A stretch of DNA of 64,000 bases from Pantanalinema sp. GBBB05. Its GTDB lineage: Bacteria; Cyanobacteriota; Cyanobacteriia; Leptolyngbyales; Leptolyngbyaceae. Positions 35,599-44,246 of this stretch are shown piece after piece (position 1 is the first letter of the stretch; the number at the start of each line of letters is the position of its first letter). The stretch lies in contig VRZD01000001.1 of the NCBI GenBank assembly GCA_016743235.1, positions 310,001 through 374,000 on the forward strand, in the 5' to 3' direction. The notes beneath the pieces were generated by a model. It searched no databases, had not been told where the DNA came from, and saw only the letters and a program-made list of their open reading frames with translations. The position numbers and the translations under genes are program-made.

Positions 35599-36813
35599 TT
35601 ATTTATACTCTTTCAGCTCTGGTTGCCAACGGCGGCTATACACACATAAGCCAGCGATCAGAAATGCCAGTATGCCTCCTAGGGTGGCTGGAAGCGGAGT
35701 TACTGACCCAAACTGGTTGATAGCCATACCAAATAATGTTGCAGCTAGGGCACTACCGCCAAAAAATACTCCTACGCCTAACCCACCGCGATCGGGAGGC
35801 ACTAACGAGAACGCAAAGGGAATTGTGCCATTGTTAATCGGGCTGAAAGCAATCCCTAATAACAGTGTCATCCCCACTTGCGATCGCAGACTTTCCACTA
35901 ATGTCATCAGTCCTAATAAACCGGCTAGGATGCTAAACCCCGTTAACATCGCTGACCGATTCCCAATCTTGACCGCTAGCCACCCGGCTGGCAACGTTGC
36001 CAATAGAAGGGCGAGCGAAAAAACTCCTGTGAGGGAGCCAGGAGAGGGTTGGACTTGATTGAGTAACGTATTCAGCAAGCGACTCCCTAAGGCAATGCCA
36101 ACACCTGCCCCAAAAATTCGACCGAGGGCGGGCAGTAATGAACGAATACTCTGTACAAGGGGTGCGGCAGCAGGAGCAGCAGAGAGCGGATTAGGTGACT
36201 GAGCATCCAACAGGCGCAGCAGCATCGCGGTTAACAGTGCCACGATCGAGCCAATGGCAAATGCCATTGTTGGTCCCAAGCTCAGGATCAACTTGCTGGG
36301 AGCCGCAAACACCCCGATCGCCCCTGCTAATGCTCCCATTAACATGAGAATGCTGGCAGCTTGGGGCAGGCGGCTTTCAAAGGCATATTGCCCTAGTAAC
36401 GCCAGAGCTGGACTACGAAAAATCGTCATGGCGATCGCCCAAATGACCATAACGACTGGCAGTAGCCAGTGCAGCACAGCGGTCGTGTTACCTATGACCA
36501 TGACGGCTGGGATCAAGATGAAACTGGCGGCTGATAACACCACGCCTAAAATAATCAGCGGGAAGCGGCTACCCACCCAGATACGGGCCCGATCAGAAAG
36601 TCCTCCCATGATTGGTTCTAGAGCGATCGCCAGAATATTCTCCACAATTAGCAACCCAATGCTGAGCTGCGGTGGAAACCCCAACTGTTTTAGTAAACTA
36701 GGCAAATACAAGTTGTAAATTACCCACATCAAACCAATTGCCCCTTGAACAGTGGCTAACCCACACACTTTTGCCCAAACAACAGGCGATCGCGATACAT
36801 CAGCATCTATCAT
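35599..36813 (-). CDS. SLC45-like MFS transporter
   Basis: 404 residues, 12 predicted membrane helices. The loop 2-3 segment EPIMGGLSDR followed by FPLIILGVVLSAASF, and the later DRGGLGVGVFFGGSALAATLFG, fit the SLC45/sucrose-proton symporter-like MFS group found in cyanobacteria. The ATG at 36813 follows AGGAGG at ideal distance; a GTG lies one codon upstream. Substrate not deducible. Confidence 0.78.
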   Translation of the reverse strand: MIDADVSRSPVVWAKVCGLATVQGAIGLMWVIYNLYLPSLLKQLGFPPQLSIGLLIVENILAIALEPIMGGLSDRARIWVGSRFPLIILGVVLSAASFILIPAVMVIGNTTAVLHWLLPVVMVIWAIAMTIFRSPALALLGQYAFESRLPQAASILMLMGALAGAIGVFAAPSKLILSLGPTMAFAIGSIVALLTAMLLRLLDAQSPNPLSAAPAAAPLVQSIRSLLPALGRIFGAGVGIALGSRLLNTLLNQVQPSPGSLTGVFSLALLLATLPAGWLAVKIGNRSAMLTGFSILAGLLGLMTLVESLRSQVGMTLLLGIAFSPINNGTIPFAFSLVPPDRGGLGVGVFFGGSALAATLFGMAINQFGSVTPLPATLGGILAFLIAGLCVYSRRWQPELKEYK

Positions 36814-37154
36814 CACTTCCTCCTGACTCTGGGTTGATAGCGCTCTGCTGTCTTAGACCCAATGGGGTTTTGACTGGATTGTAAAACATAGCGCACAATA
36901 TTCTTCTGATCACAAAAAACCATTGGTCGGGTTCTTCTATTCCCGAGCAAGAGCCTTGCTCTACTGGTAGGCTTGAGGGCAACTGTAAGAGACTGTTTTG
37001 ATTCAAACAGCTTCTCTGATGCAACTGCCATACTTGGAAATGACTGTTTACAACCGCCGTTCTGATCATTGATCCCTAAGGATGGGGCAACCTAAATATC
37101 ATGTAGTCCCCCTTTACCCAACGTTTCCTCCCCAACCCTGGTTCAGATTCCGCC
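36814..37154. other. Divergent promoter region
   Basis: It lies between the divergent SLC45-like and CHASE2-GGDEF genes. It holds a small perfect hairpin GAGCAAG-AGC-CTTGCTC (36945-36961). Nothing else was recognised; open frames here are shadows. Confidence 0.4.
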
Positions 37155-39356
37155 ATGCAATCAAATACACGTCAAACAAAGCGTTGGGCAACCTTGCAAC
37201 AAAGGGCGTGGCGCGGTCATCGAGTTTTACTTACCTCTGTAGGAGTGACCGGTTGCGTTATTGTATTGCGGTTAGCAGGTTGGATTCAGTCGATCGAGTT
37301 AGTGGCACTCGATCAATTCTTTCGCTTGCGTCCTTTAGAACCCGTCGATCAGCGGATTGTTTTGGTTGGTATTGATGAACCAGATTTACGCAAGGTGGGG
37401 CGTTGGCCATTGCCAGACGATGTCATGGCACAACTATTGAAACAAATTCGAGCCGCTAAACCACGAGCGATCGGGTTAGATGTTTACCGCAATCTGGTAG
37501 TAGAGCCCGGACATACAGAGTTACTTAAGCTCTATCGCACCACTCCTAACTTGATTGGGATTGAACAGATCCAAGACAGAACGAGTCCGGGAGTTTCTGC
37601 GCCACCGATTCTTGGTGATCACGATCAGGTTGGCTTTAATAATTTAGTCGCAGATCCAGATGGTGTAGTCCGCCGCGGCTTATTGTACTGGAGGTTAGAA
37701 GATGGTAGTGTTCGCAAAAGTTTTGCCCTAACACTGGCATTTCTCTACCTACAGCCAAAAGGAATTACGCCCAAAGCTGCGGCCGATGGCTCAATGCAAC
37801 TGGGTAAAACAATTTTTCCGCCGTTTCAAGCCAATGATGGAGGTTATGTCTCGACAGATGCGGGAGGCTACCAATTTTTAGCTAATCTCCGAGGACCAGC
37901 GGGCACCTTTCAAACGATCCCCATGAGCCAGGTTTTACAGGGACAAGTTTCACCAGAGGTATTCCGCGATCGCATTGTCATGGTTGGGCATACCGCTTCT
38001 AGCCTCAAAGATTTTTTCTACACCTCCTACAGTGGCAAATTGATTAATGAACCCCTCAAAATTGCTGGGGTCGAGTTGCAAGCCAATTTAGTTAGCCAAA
38101 TTATTAGTTCAGCCCTGGAAGGACGCTCACAAATCCAAGTTTGGTCTGATCCTGTAGAGTGGCTGTGGATTTTCGTCTGGGCTTGGATGGGAGCCCGATT
38201 GAGTTGGAGCCTACGATCGCCCCATAAATCAGCCATTGCGATCCTGATTTCTGGCTCAGGATTAATCAGTATTACCTATTTAGCCTTTCTGCAAGGGTGG
38301 TGGTTGCCAGTTGTACCACCCATGATGGCAATGGCAGGAGCAGCAATTGCTATCATTGCGCACATCGCCCATTTAGAAGAAGAATTGAAGCGATCGAAGG
38401 AATTTCTCAACACCATTATTAACACCATTCCTGATCCAATTTTTGTTAAGGACAGTCAGCATCGCTGGATTGTACTGAATCAGGCCTTTTGCAAATTCCT
38501 TGGCTATCCCGTTGAAGAAGTGCTGCACAAGTCGGATTACGATGTGTTTCCCCAGCATGAAGCTGACGTTTTCCGCCAACAAGATCAACAGGTATTTAAC
38601 ACTGAACGAGAATACGAAAACGAAGAATCATTTACCAATCGCAGTGGCATCACCTATTTCATTGAAACAAAGCGATCGCTGCATAAAGATGGAGCGGGAA
38701 ACCTCTTTCTAGTAGGCATCATCCGCGACATCACCGAACGCAAGCGGATGGAAGAGGAACTCAAACGCACAGCGGCAGAGTTGGTACGATCGAATGCTGA
38801 GCTGCAACGATCAGCCACTCAACTGAGCCATTTAGCCAATCACGATACCTTAACCGGCTTACCCAACCGCAAGCTGTTTTATGAACGATTGACTCAAGCA
38901 TTGGAATGGGCAGTGACCAATCAACAACAAGTTGGATTGCTATTTCTGGATTTAGATGGCTTCAAACTAATTAACGATACATTAGGGCATGATGTTGGTG
39001 ATTTATTGCTCAAAGCTGTGGCTCAACGCCTGACACGATCGTTGCGGGGCAGTGATACTGTCTCACGCTTAGGAGGCGATGAGTTTACAGTCATTTTGCC
39101 AGCGATTCCAAGTGCTCAAGATGCCGCAAGGGTAGCTGAAAAAATTCTCAAAACCTTGTCCGACGAGTTCTTACTAGAAAATCAAATCATTTCAGTGACC
39201 AGCAGCATTGGGATTGCCCTCTACCCTCATGATGGAGGTGATGCCGATACTTTGGTGAAGGAAGCAGACTTAGCCATGTACCGGGCCAAGCAACAAGGTA
39301 AGAGTCGTTATGAATTTGCCAAAGTCCTGGAATCGCAACCGGAATCTGCCTCATAG
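37155..39356 (+). CDS. CHASE2-PAS-GGDEF diguanylate cyclase
   Basis: 733 residues. One N-terminal helix (about 25-45), extracytoplasmic CHASE2 sensor (about 50-325; FRLRPLEPVDQRIVLVGIDEPDL), three close membrane helices (about 330-405), a PAS domain (about 415-535; NTIINTIPDPIFVKDSQHRW) with PAC end GIIRDITERKRMEEEL, a short coiled coil and GGDEF (about 565-725). RLGGDEF is intact and the inhibitory I-site R-x-x-D (RGSD) lies five residues before it. It should make cyclic di-GMP in response to an outside signal. No EAL domain. Confidence 0.93.
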   Translation: MQSNTRQTKRWATLQQRAWRGHRVLLTSVGVTGCVIVLRLAGWIQSIELVALDQFFRLRPLEPVDQRIVLVGIDEPDLRKVGRWPLPDDVMAQLLKQIRAAKPRAIGLDVYRNLVVEPGHTELLKLYRTTPNLIGIEQIQDRTSPGVSAPPILGDHDQVGFNNLVADPDGVVRRGLLYWRLEDGSVRKSFALTLAFLYLQPKGITPKAAADGSMQLGKTIFPPFQANDGGYVSTDAGGYQFLANLRGPAGTFQTIPMSQVLQGQVSPEVFRDRIVMVGHTASSLKDFFYTSYSGKLINEPLKIAGVELQANLVSQIISSALEGRSQIQVWSDPVEWLWIFVWAWMGARLSWSLRSPHKSAIAILISGSGLISITYLAFLQGWWLPVVPPMMAMAGAAIAIIAHIAHLEEELKRSKEFLNTIINTIPDPIFVKDSQHRWIVLNQAFCKFLGYPVEEVLHKSDYDVFPQHEADVFRQQDQQVFNTEREYENEESFTNRSGITYFIETKRSLHKDGAGNLFLVGIIRDITERKRMEEELKRTAAELVRSNAELQRSATQLSHLANHDTLTGLPNRKLFYERLTQALEWAVTNQQQVGLLFLDLDGFKLINDTLGHDVGDLLLKAVAQRLTRSLRGSDTVSRLGGDEFTVILPAIPSAQDAARVAEKILKTLSDEFLLENQIISVTSSIGIALYPHDGGDADTLVKEADLAMYRAKQQGKSRYEFAKVLESQPESAS

Positions 39357-39449
39357 ATTTTCAGCGCTAGCATGAGCTATCCAAGTCAGCAATTGGTCAT
39401 TGATTGTGAGGTATCAACGACCAATTCTGTTCAACCATCGCGCAATGGA

Positions 39450-40502
39450 CTACTTCCAACCTGCTCGATCGGCGATCTTCAAGGCTTCAGCATTATTGCG
39501 ACCAAAGGTAGAAGCATTCAATTTGTCTTCCTTAAACTTGCCCATCCGAGCGACAACTGGGTCTAGTGTCACCCCTGCCCGCACCGGATATTCATTATTA
39601 CTGCGGGCAAAAATTGCTTGGGCTTCAGGGCTGGCTAAATACTCCAAAAACTTCACTGCCGCATCCCGGTTCCGTGACGTTTTCACAACCCCACCCCCAC
39701 TGATATTGATATGGGTGCCACGATCGCGTTGATTGGGAAAAATTACCCCAATTTTGGCGGCAACAGCTTGATCTTCCGGCTTCTTCGATTCCATCAGCCG
39801 TGCCACGTAGTAGGTATTTACAAACGTAACATCTGCTGCCCCTGAAGCCACTTTCTTAATCTGAGCCGTATCGTTGCCTTCAGGTGGGCTAGCAAAATTG
39901 CCGACGATGCCCCGTGCCCATTTTTCTGTAGCTTGCGGACCTCGAGCCGCCAGAATAGAGCCAATCAGCGATTGATTGTACACATGATTGGAGGAGCGGG
40001 AAATCAACCGCCCTTTCCATTTCGCATCAGCCAGCGCTTCATAACTTGCAAGTTCTGCTGGTTTTACCCGGGCTTTGTTATATACAATCACGCGGGCTCG
40101 CTTAGATAAGCCAAACCAGTGATTGTTAGGGTCACGCAGGTTGGCAGGCACAGCCGATCGCAATGCCTGTGAGTTCACAGGTTGCAAAATTCCAGCCGCC
40201 TGTGCCCGTGATAGCCGTCCGGCATCTACTGTAATCAGCACATCAGCCGGGCTATTAGCACCTTCACTTCTAATCCGCTCAATCAGCTTGTCAGCATCCG
40301 CTTCCACCAGATTGACTTTAATCCCTGTTTTCTTCGTAAAACCTTGGTAAATGGCATTATCCGTGTCGTAATGCCGCGCCGAGTAGAGATTGACGACCCG
40401 GTTAGCTTGGGCATTAGCAAGATAAACCTTGCCTACGTATCCGGCGGCTACCATTGCTAGCGCTGTCCCAGAAGCTAGCAAAATACGTCGAGAAATCTTC
40501 AT
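39450..40502 (-). CDS. futA: Iron(III) ABC transporter substrate-binding protein FutA
   Basis: 350 residues. The N-terminus MKISRRILLASG has twin Arg before a hydrophobic stretch (AMVAAGYVGKVYLANAQA), so a Tat-type or Sec signal ending near residue 33. The mature protein follows FutA/FbpA: VVNLYSARHYDTDNAIYQGF, ADVLITVDAGRLSRAQAAGIL, and the Tyr pair in VNTYYVARLMES that binds Fe(III). It delivers iron to FutB/FutC, which are not in the window. Likely Fur-controlled; see the repeated motif upstream. Confidence 0.93.
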   Translation of the reverse strand: MKISRRILLASGTALAMVAAGYVGKVYLANAQANRVVNLYSARHYDTDNAIYQGFTKKTGIKVNLVEADADKLIERIRSEGANSPADVLITVDAGRLSRAQAAGILQPVNSQALRSAVPANLRDPNNHWFGLSKRARVIVYNKARVKPAELASYEALADAKWKGRLISRSSNHVYNQSLIGSILAARGPQATEKWARGIVGNFASPPEGNDTAQIKKVASGAADVTFVNTYYVARLMESKKPEDQAVAAKIGVIFPNQRDRGTHINISGGGVVKTSRNRDAAVKFLEYLASPEAQAIFARSNNEYPVRAGVTLDPVVARMGKFKEDKLNASTFGRNNAEALKIADRAGWK

Positions 40503-40937
40503 TGTTGACAGTTATGCTCCTATATGCAGTTAAGTTGCGAGCAGCTTATTGAGATAATCTTTCAAAAAAGAAGCATAAAGGAATTTAGGGATTTGCACAA
40601 GCTTAATGCAATAAATTCTCAGCTCTGTTGAGATAATAGTCTTGCTAGAGAGGATAAACTACGATTTTACTACGATTATAATTTTAATTAGTTGCTTCTA
40701 AAAGATGCTTTAGGCGATCATTTGGTAGTTTGTGGAGCAATCCACTACACAGCTTAATCATAATTTTTAGCAATGCTCTGAATTACAACCAATAGCTTTT
40801 TCTCTAGAACAACTGCAAAAGATAGTCAGATAAGCTGAAATTTGGGTTCTAATGTCAGGTAATGCTTGCATTAGTGGTCGCCGATACTGAGGCGATCGGT
40901 GTACGATGCAGATACTCCTAGAAATGGAGGTGTAAGC
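40503..40937. promoter_or_regulatory. futA upstream region with repeated Fur-box-like element
   Basis: 435 AT-rich bases between divergent futA and the DUF4278 gene. The decamer TTGAGATAAT occurs twice in the same orientation (40549-40558 and 40628-40637), 79 bases apart, each resembling half of a Fur box (GATAAT core). No RNA gene was seen. Confidence 0.45.
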
Positions 40938-41405
40938 ATGTCACTACTCCGCCTCACTCTGGTTGCCGTACTGAGCCTAGCTGCGATCGCTCTACCATTA
41001 ATTGGACTATTCAAAGCGCCTTGGTATATCTTGCTACTGGTTTTAGCGCTGGGCTTTGCAATCACCCAATTTGCCATCACTTCGTCCGAAACTGTGGGTC
41101 AGCCTGCCCCTACTGTGACTATTCAGCCTGAGTTCACCCCATCCTCTTCAGGGTCTGCGCCTACTCCCGTTCCAGCTGATGCTGAGCAGTTAAGTCTACT
41201 GACTTACCGAGGGGCTAACTATAAGTCAGTGTCACCTGCCCCCGACCTTGAGGAACCAGGGAATGAGACGCTGTCTGGAAAATACCGTGGTTGCCAATGG
41301 CATCATCCGATCGCAGCCACCGATGGGCAAGCAACGGAAGCGTCAACCACCCAAGGGCAGATGACGGTACGGATGTATCGAGGAGTAAAAATTTCTCAGG
41401 GCTAG
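40938..41405 (+). CDS. DUF4278 membrane protein
   Basis: 155 residues. Two close hydrophobic helices at the N-terminus (about 5-45) are followed by a Pro/Ser linker and a DUF4278 domain: LTYRGANYKS, GKYRGCQWHHP and RMYRGVKIS, the three YRG-containing strands of that cyanobacterial domain. ATG 40938 has GGAGG at 40926-40930. Function unknown. It runs toward the UreH_2-type gene 137 bases further, so a shared transcript is possible. Confidence 0.82.
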   Translation: MSLLRLTLVAVLSLAAIALPLIGLFKAPWYILLLVLALGFAITQFAITSSETVGQPAPTVTIQPEFTPSSSGSAPTPVPADAEQLSLLTYRGANYKSVSPAPDLEEPGNETLSGKYRGCQWHHPIAATDGQATEASTTQGQMTVRMYRGVKISQG

Positions 41406-41542
41406 AGTCTGGATTTTTACAAGGTGTCTTTTGACCCCAGCATCTCTGTATGGGAGAATTGCCGTCTGTCTATAGGCAACAGACTGGTGAGATCTGCCTG
41501 AAATGATGCCGATTGGCACACTTCCTCCCACCTGAAGATTGG

Positions 41543-42772
41543 ATGCTGGATTTACTATTAATTTTCACCCTAGGTTTTTTAGGGAGTTTTGGTCATTGTG
41601 CTGGTATGTGTGGTCCAGTCGCAGTGGCATTTTCGTTATCCCAACCATCCCCCTCTCAGCCTAATTGGCAACAGCATCTATATTTTCATAGCCTATTAAA
41701 CCTGGGACGCGTTATTAGTTATGTATTAGTTGGGGCAGCGATCGGAGCCTTAGGGTCAGCCTTAATCGCGGGGGGACAACTAGCAGGGATTGATAGCCTA
41801 TTGCGGCGAGGTATCGCCATTTTGACCGGGTGCTTATTGGTCTGGTTTGGGTTAACCCAAATTCAACCTGGATTCTTGCCCAAATTGCCCCTGTTACATC
41901 CGCTGTTGCCAGGCGATGGGCATCAACGCTTGAGTCATGTCATGATGCGGCTATCGCTAGACCCGCACTGGGCAACGCCGGCTCTATTAGGCATGACCTG
42001 GGGATTCATTCCCTGCGGTTTTTTGTATGCCGCTCAAATTAAAGCCGCCGCCACTGGCAGTCCTTGGATGGGTGCTGCAACCATGTTGGCGTTTGGAGCA
42101 GGCACATTGCCTGTCATGGTAGGGGTGGGAGTATCAACAGCGTTTTTGAGCGCCGATCGCCGTAGCCAACTCTTTCGCATCGGGGGTTGGGTGACATTAG
42201 CGATCGGGATCCTTATGCTGTTGCGCACCAGTGACATGGTGGACTACACCGGACATGCAGCGCTGTTTTGCTTAATGCTGGCGTTGATTGCCCGACCGCT
42301 CAGCCGTATCTGGTCATTTCCGTTACGCTACCGCCGGGCGCTAGGAGTGGGAGCGTTTGTCTTGTCGATCGCCCACCTGCTACATATGCTTGACCATACC
42401 TTCAATTGGAATATCCAGGCAATTGGGTTTACGCTCCCCCTTTACCAACTCGGGATTTGGATCGGCATTCTCGCGCTGATTCTGCTGACTCCAGCGGCTG
42501 TCACTAGTGCTGATTGGATTGCACAAGCAATGGGTAAACGGTGGCGGCAAGTCCATCTACTCAGCGTTCCTGCCCTAGTGCTTTGCACCATCCATGCAGT
42601 TTTGGCAGGCTCTAGCTACTTGGGCGGATTGCAATGGACAATGGCTCAGAAAATTGGTGCCGTTCTGCTAAGCATAATGACCCTAAGCGTCTTGTTCATA
42701 CGATCGCGCTGGGTTTGGTCGTTGTTTTCTCTGGAGCAGTTTTATGGCACTCCTGCCCAACCAAAATCGTAG
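41543..42772 (+). CDS. Membrane fusion protein: UreH_2/SafE-type domain plus ferric-reductase-type haem domain
   Basis: 409 residues, about 11-12 helices. The N-terminal half (about 1-225) is a UreH_2 (sulfite exporter TauE/SafE, CcdA-related) domain: GSFGHCAGMCGP (His18, Cys19, Met22, Cys23) and its partner GMTWGFIPCGFLYA. The C-terminal half (about 255-395) looks like a ferric-reductase/MsrQ haem-b domain: RRALGVGAFVLSIAHLLHML, GIWIGILALILLTP and KRWRQVHLLSVPALVLCTIHAV. His278, His338 and His351 have spacings of 60 and 13, the same as the haem ligands of E. coli MsrQ as I recall them. ATG 41543 overlaps nothing; the next gene overlaps its end by 29 bases. Likely metal or electron transfer across the membrane. 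Confidence 0.8.
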   Translation: MLDLLLIFTLGFLGSFGHCAGMCGPVAVAFSLSQPSPSQPNWQQHLYFHSLLNLGRVISYVLVGAAIGALGSALIAGGQLAGIDSLLRRGIAILTGCLLVWFGLTQIQPGFLPKLPLLHPLLPGDGHQRLSHVMMRLSLDPHWATPALLGMTWGFIPCGFLYAAQIKAAATGSPWMGAATMLAFGAGTLPVMVGVGVSTAFLSADRRSQLFRIGGWVTLAIGILMLLRTSDMVDYTGHAALFCLMLALIARPLSRIWSFPLRYRRALGVGAFVLSIAHLLHMLDHTFNWNIQAIGFTLPLYQLGIWIGILALILLTPAAVTSADWIAQAMGKRWRQVHLLSVPALVLCTIHAVLAGSSYLGGLQWTMAQKIGAVLLSIMTLSVLFIRSRWVWSLFSLEQFYGTPAQPKS

Positions 42773-43379
42773 CTTCTACCTGATGCTTTTATTTCTCTAC
42801 AGCTGTGTGGAGTTAGGAGCAAGCGTTCCATCTGCGATCGCCCATAACGTTGAAGTAGCCGGTGATGTTGCCGCAACGATGCATTTGGAACCAAACCATA
42901 ATCCCAAAGCTGGAGAACCAGCACTGGTCTGGTTTGCTTTAACTCGGCAGGGCGGCGAATTAATTCCCCTCAAGCAGTGCAACTGTCGATTAGCCATTTA
43001 CCCAGAGCCACGCTCACCTGGATCTCTACCAGTACTACAACCCGCCTTAAAGTCGATCGATGCTGAACGCTATCAAGGCATTCCTGGCGCAGAAGTTACC
43101 TTTCCGCAATCGGGACTCTATCTTATGGCATTGAGTGGCACTCCTAAAGCTGGCGCAAATTTTCAAGCATTTGAGCTGACTTATCCAATTACCGTGACTG
43201 CTGGACCGCCTCGTCCTGTTGCCCAAAAATCTACGGAACAGCCAACCAGCGTAGTCGCCAGAGATGCGCTTGGGCAAGCGACTGATGCCTCCCCTCTAGT
43301 CTGGCAAATTGGGGCAGTTGCGGGTGCTTTAGCCATTGGACTGGGAGCGATCGCATTAAAACGGCAGCAGAGAAAATAA
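42744..43379 (+). CDS. Membrane-anchored exported protein with predicted N-terminal His (CopC/YtkA-like)
   Basis: 211 residues. Signal peptide (about 13-33) with an AIA motif, so cleavage is expected before His34, leaving His as the first residue, as in copper-binding CopC. A beta-sandwich-like domain follows (about 34-155; MHLEPNHNPKAGEPALVWFALTRQGG, then CNCRLAIYPEP), and a C-terminal helix (about 186-205) with a basic tail anchors it, domain outside. Met-His-x4-His and Cys-Asn-Cys could bind metal. It overlaps the haem-fusion gene by 29 bases, implying coupled translation. Family not recognised with certainty. Confidence 0.65.
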   Translation: MALLPNQNRSFYLMLLFLYSCVELGASVPSAIAHNVEVAGDVAATMHLEPNHNPKAGEPALVWFALTRQGGELIPLKQCNCRLAIYPEPRSPGSLPVLQPALKSIDAERYQGIPGAEVTFPQSGLYLMALSGTPKAGANFQAFELTYPITVTAGPPRPVAQKSTEQPTSVVARDALGQATDASPLVWQIGAVAGALAIGLGAIALKRQQRK

Positions 43380-43687
43380 ACTTTTCTTAACACTAGCTGA
43401 TTTTATCTGCTTATTGAGAAAATTCTGCTACAAGTTCTCTCAGCCCATACAATCCTGGTATTGAGAGCCAGTAGCACTTTATATCTAGAGTTAGTGCAAG
43501 TTAGGGCAACCAAAACTTTTTCTCTTGACAAGACTTCTAAGACCTGTATTGCCTACTCACCGAGCGAAAGGGTAGCATTGATCAGATTTATCTCTGCTAT
43601 ATATTCTCAATAAACTGTCTTCTTGCAATTCTGCTGATATTGCACCTATCATTGTCAATATCAAGCCTTATTGCACAGAGGCAACTC
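43380..43687. promoter_or_regulatory. fur upstream region with AT-rich iron-box-like elements
   Basis: 308 AT-rich bases. TTATTGAGAAAATTC (43411-43425) and the oppositely oriented TATATTCTCAATAAA (43599-43613) share the ATTGAGAA core seen in cyanobacterial Fur boxes, so autoregulation is possible. These motifs are weak in such AT-rich DNA. No gene or terminator recognised. Confidence 0.35.
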
Positions 43688-44221
43688 ATGCTTTCTTATA
43701 CGGCTAATTCACTCAAGGCAGAACTTAACGCGAAAGGTTGGCGACTAACACCGCAACGAGAAATTATCCTGCAAGTTTTTCAAAACCTGCCGAAAGGGAA
43801 TCATTTAAGCGCAGAAGATTTGCACGAATTATTAATCAATCGGGGTGAGCCAGTCAGTCTATCAACGGTCTACCGCACTGTTAAACTCATGGCACGCATG
43901 GGAATTTTGCGGGAACTGGAACTGGCAGAAGGGCATAAGCATTATGAACTGAATACGGCTTCCCCTCACCAGCACCACCACTTGGTTTGCGTCCAGTGTA
44001 ACCAGACCTTCGAGTTTGAAAATGATTCGATTCTGAAGCAGGGATTGAAGCAAGTTGAAAAAGCTGGGCTGCAAATGATCGATTGCCAGCTAACGATCTA
44101 TACAATCTGTCCCGAAGCCCTTCGCATGGGATGGCCCGCTTCTGTCCCCACTAACTGGGTGTGTTCTCGCTCGATCGCGGGGATGAAAGGCAGCGAGCAT
44201 CATAAACATGAGCATTCTTAG
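43688..44221 (+). CDS. fur: Ferric uptake regulator Fur (FurA type)
   Basis: 177 residues. Winged-helix N-terminal domain (about 1-85; GWRLTPQREIILQVFQNLPKGNHLSAEDLH, SLSTVYRTVKLM), metal/dimer domain from about 86 with HQHHHLVCVQCN. Cys101, Cys104, Cys133 and Cys141 fall at the same positions as the redox and haem-binding cysteines of Anabaena FurA, as I recall them, including the Cys141-Pro142 haem-regulatory pair. A His-rich tail (HHKHEH) ends the protein. ATG 43688 has GAGG upstream; the frame opens at 43640. A second C-terminal CxxC typical of Zur is missing. It should repress iron genes such as futA nearby. Confidence 0.85.
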   Translation: MLSYTANSLKAELNAKGWRLTPQREIILQVFQNLPKGNHLSAEDLHELLINRGEPVSLSTVYRTVKLMARMGILRELELAEGHKHYELNTASPHQHHHLVCVQCNQTFEFENDSILKQGLKQVEKAGLQMIDCQLTIYTICPEALRMGWPASVPTNWVCSRSIAGMKGSEHHKHEHS

Positions 44222-44246
44222 TTAAGCCTGGGATTGCCAGCCCAAC

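Noticed and set aside
36254..36718. 154-codon plus-strand frame inside the SLC45-like gene
   Set aside because: Antisense of a membrane-protein gene, which often leaves long open shadow frames. No ribosome site.
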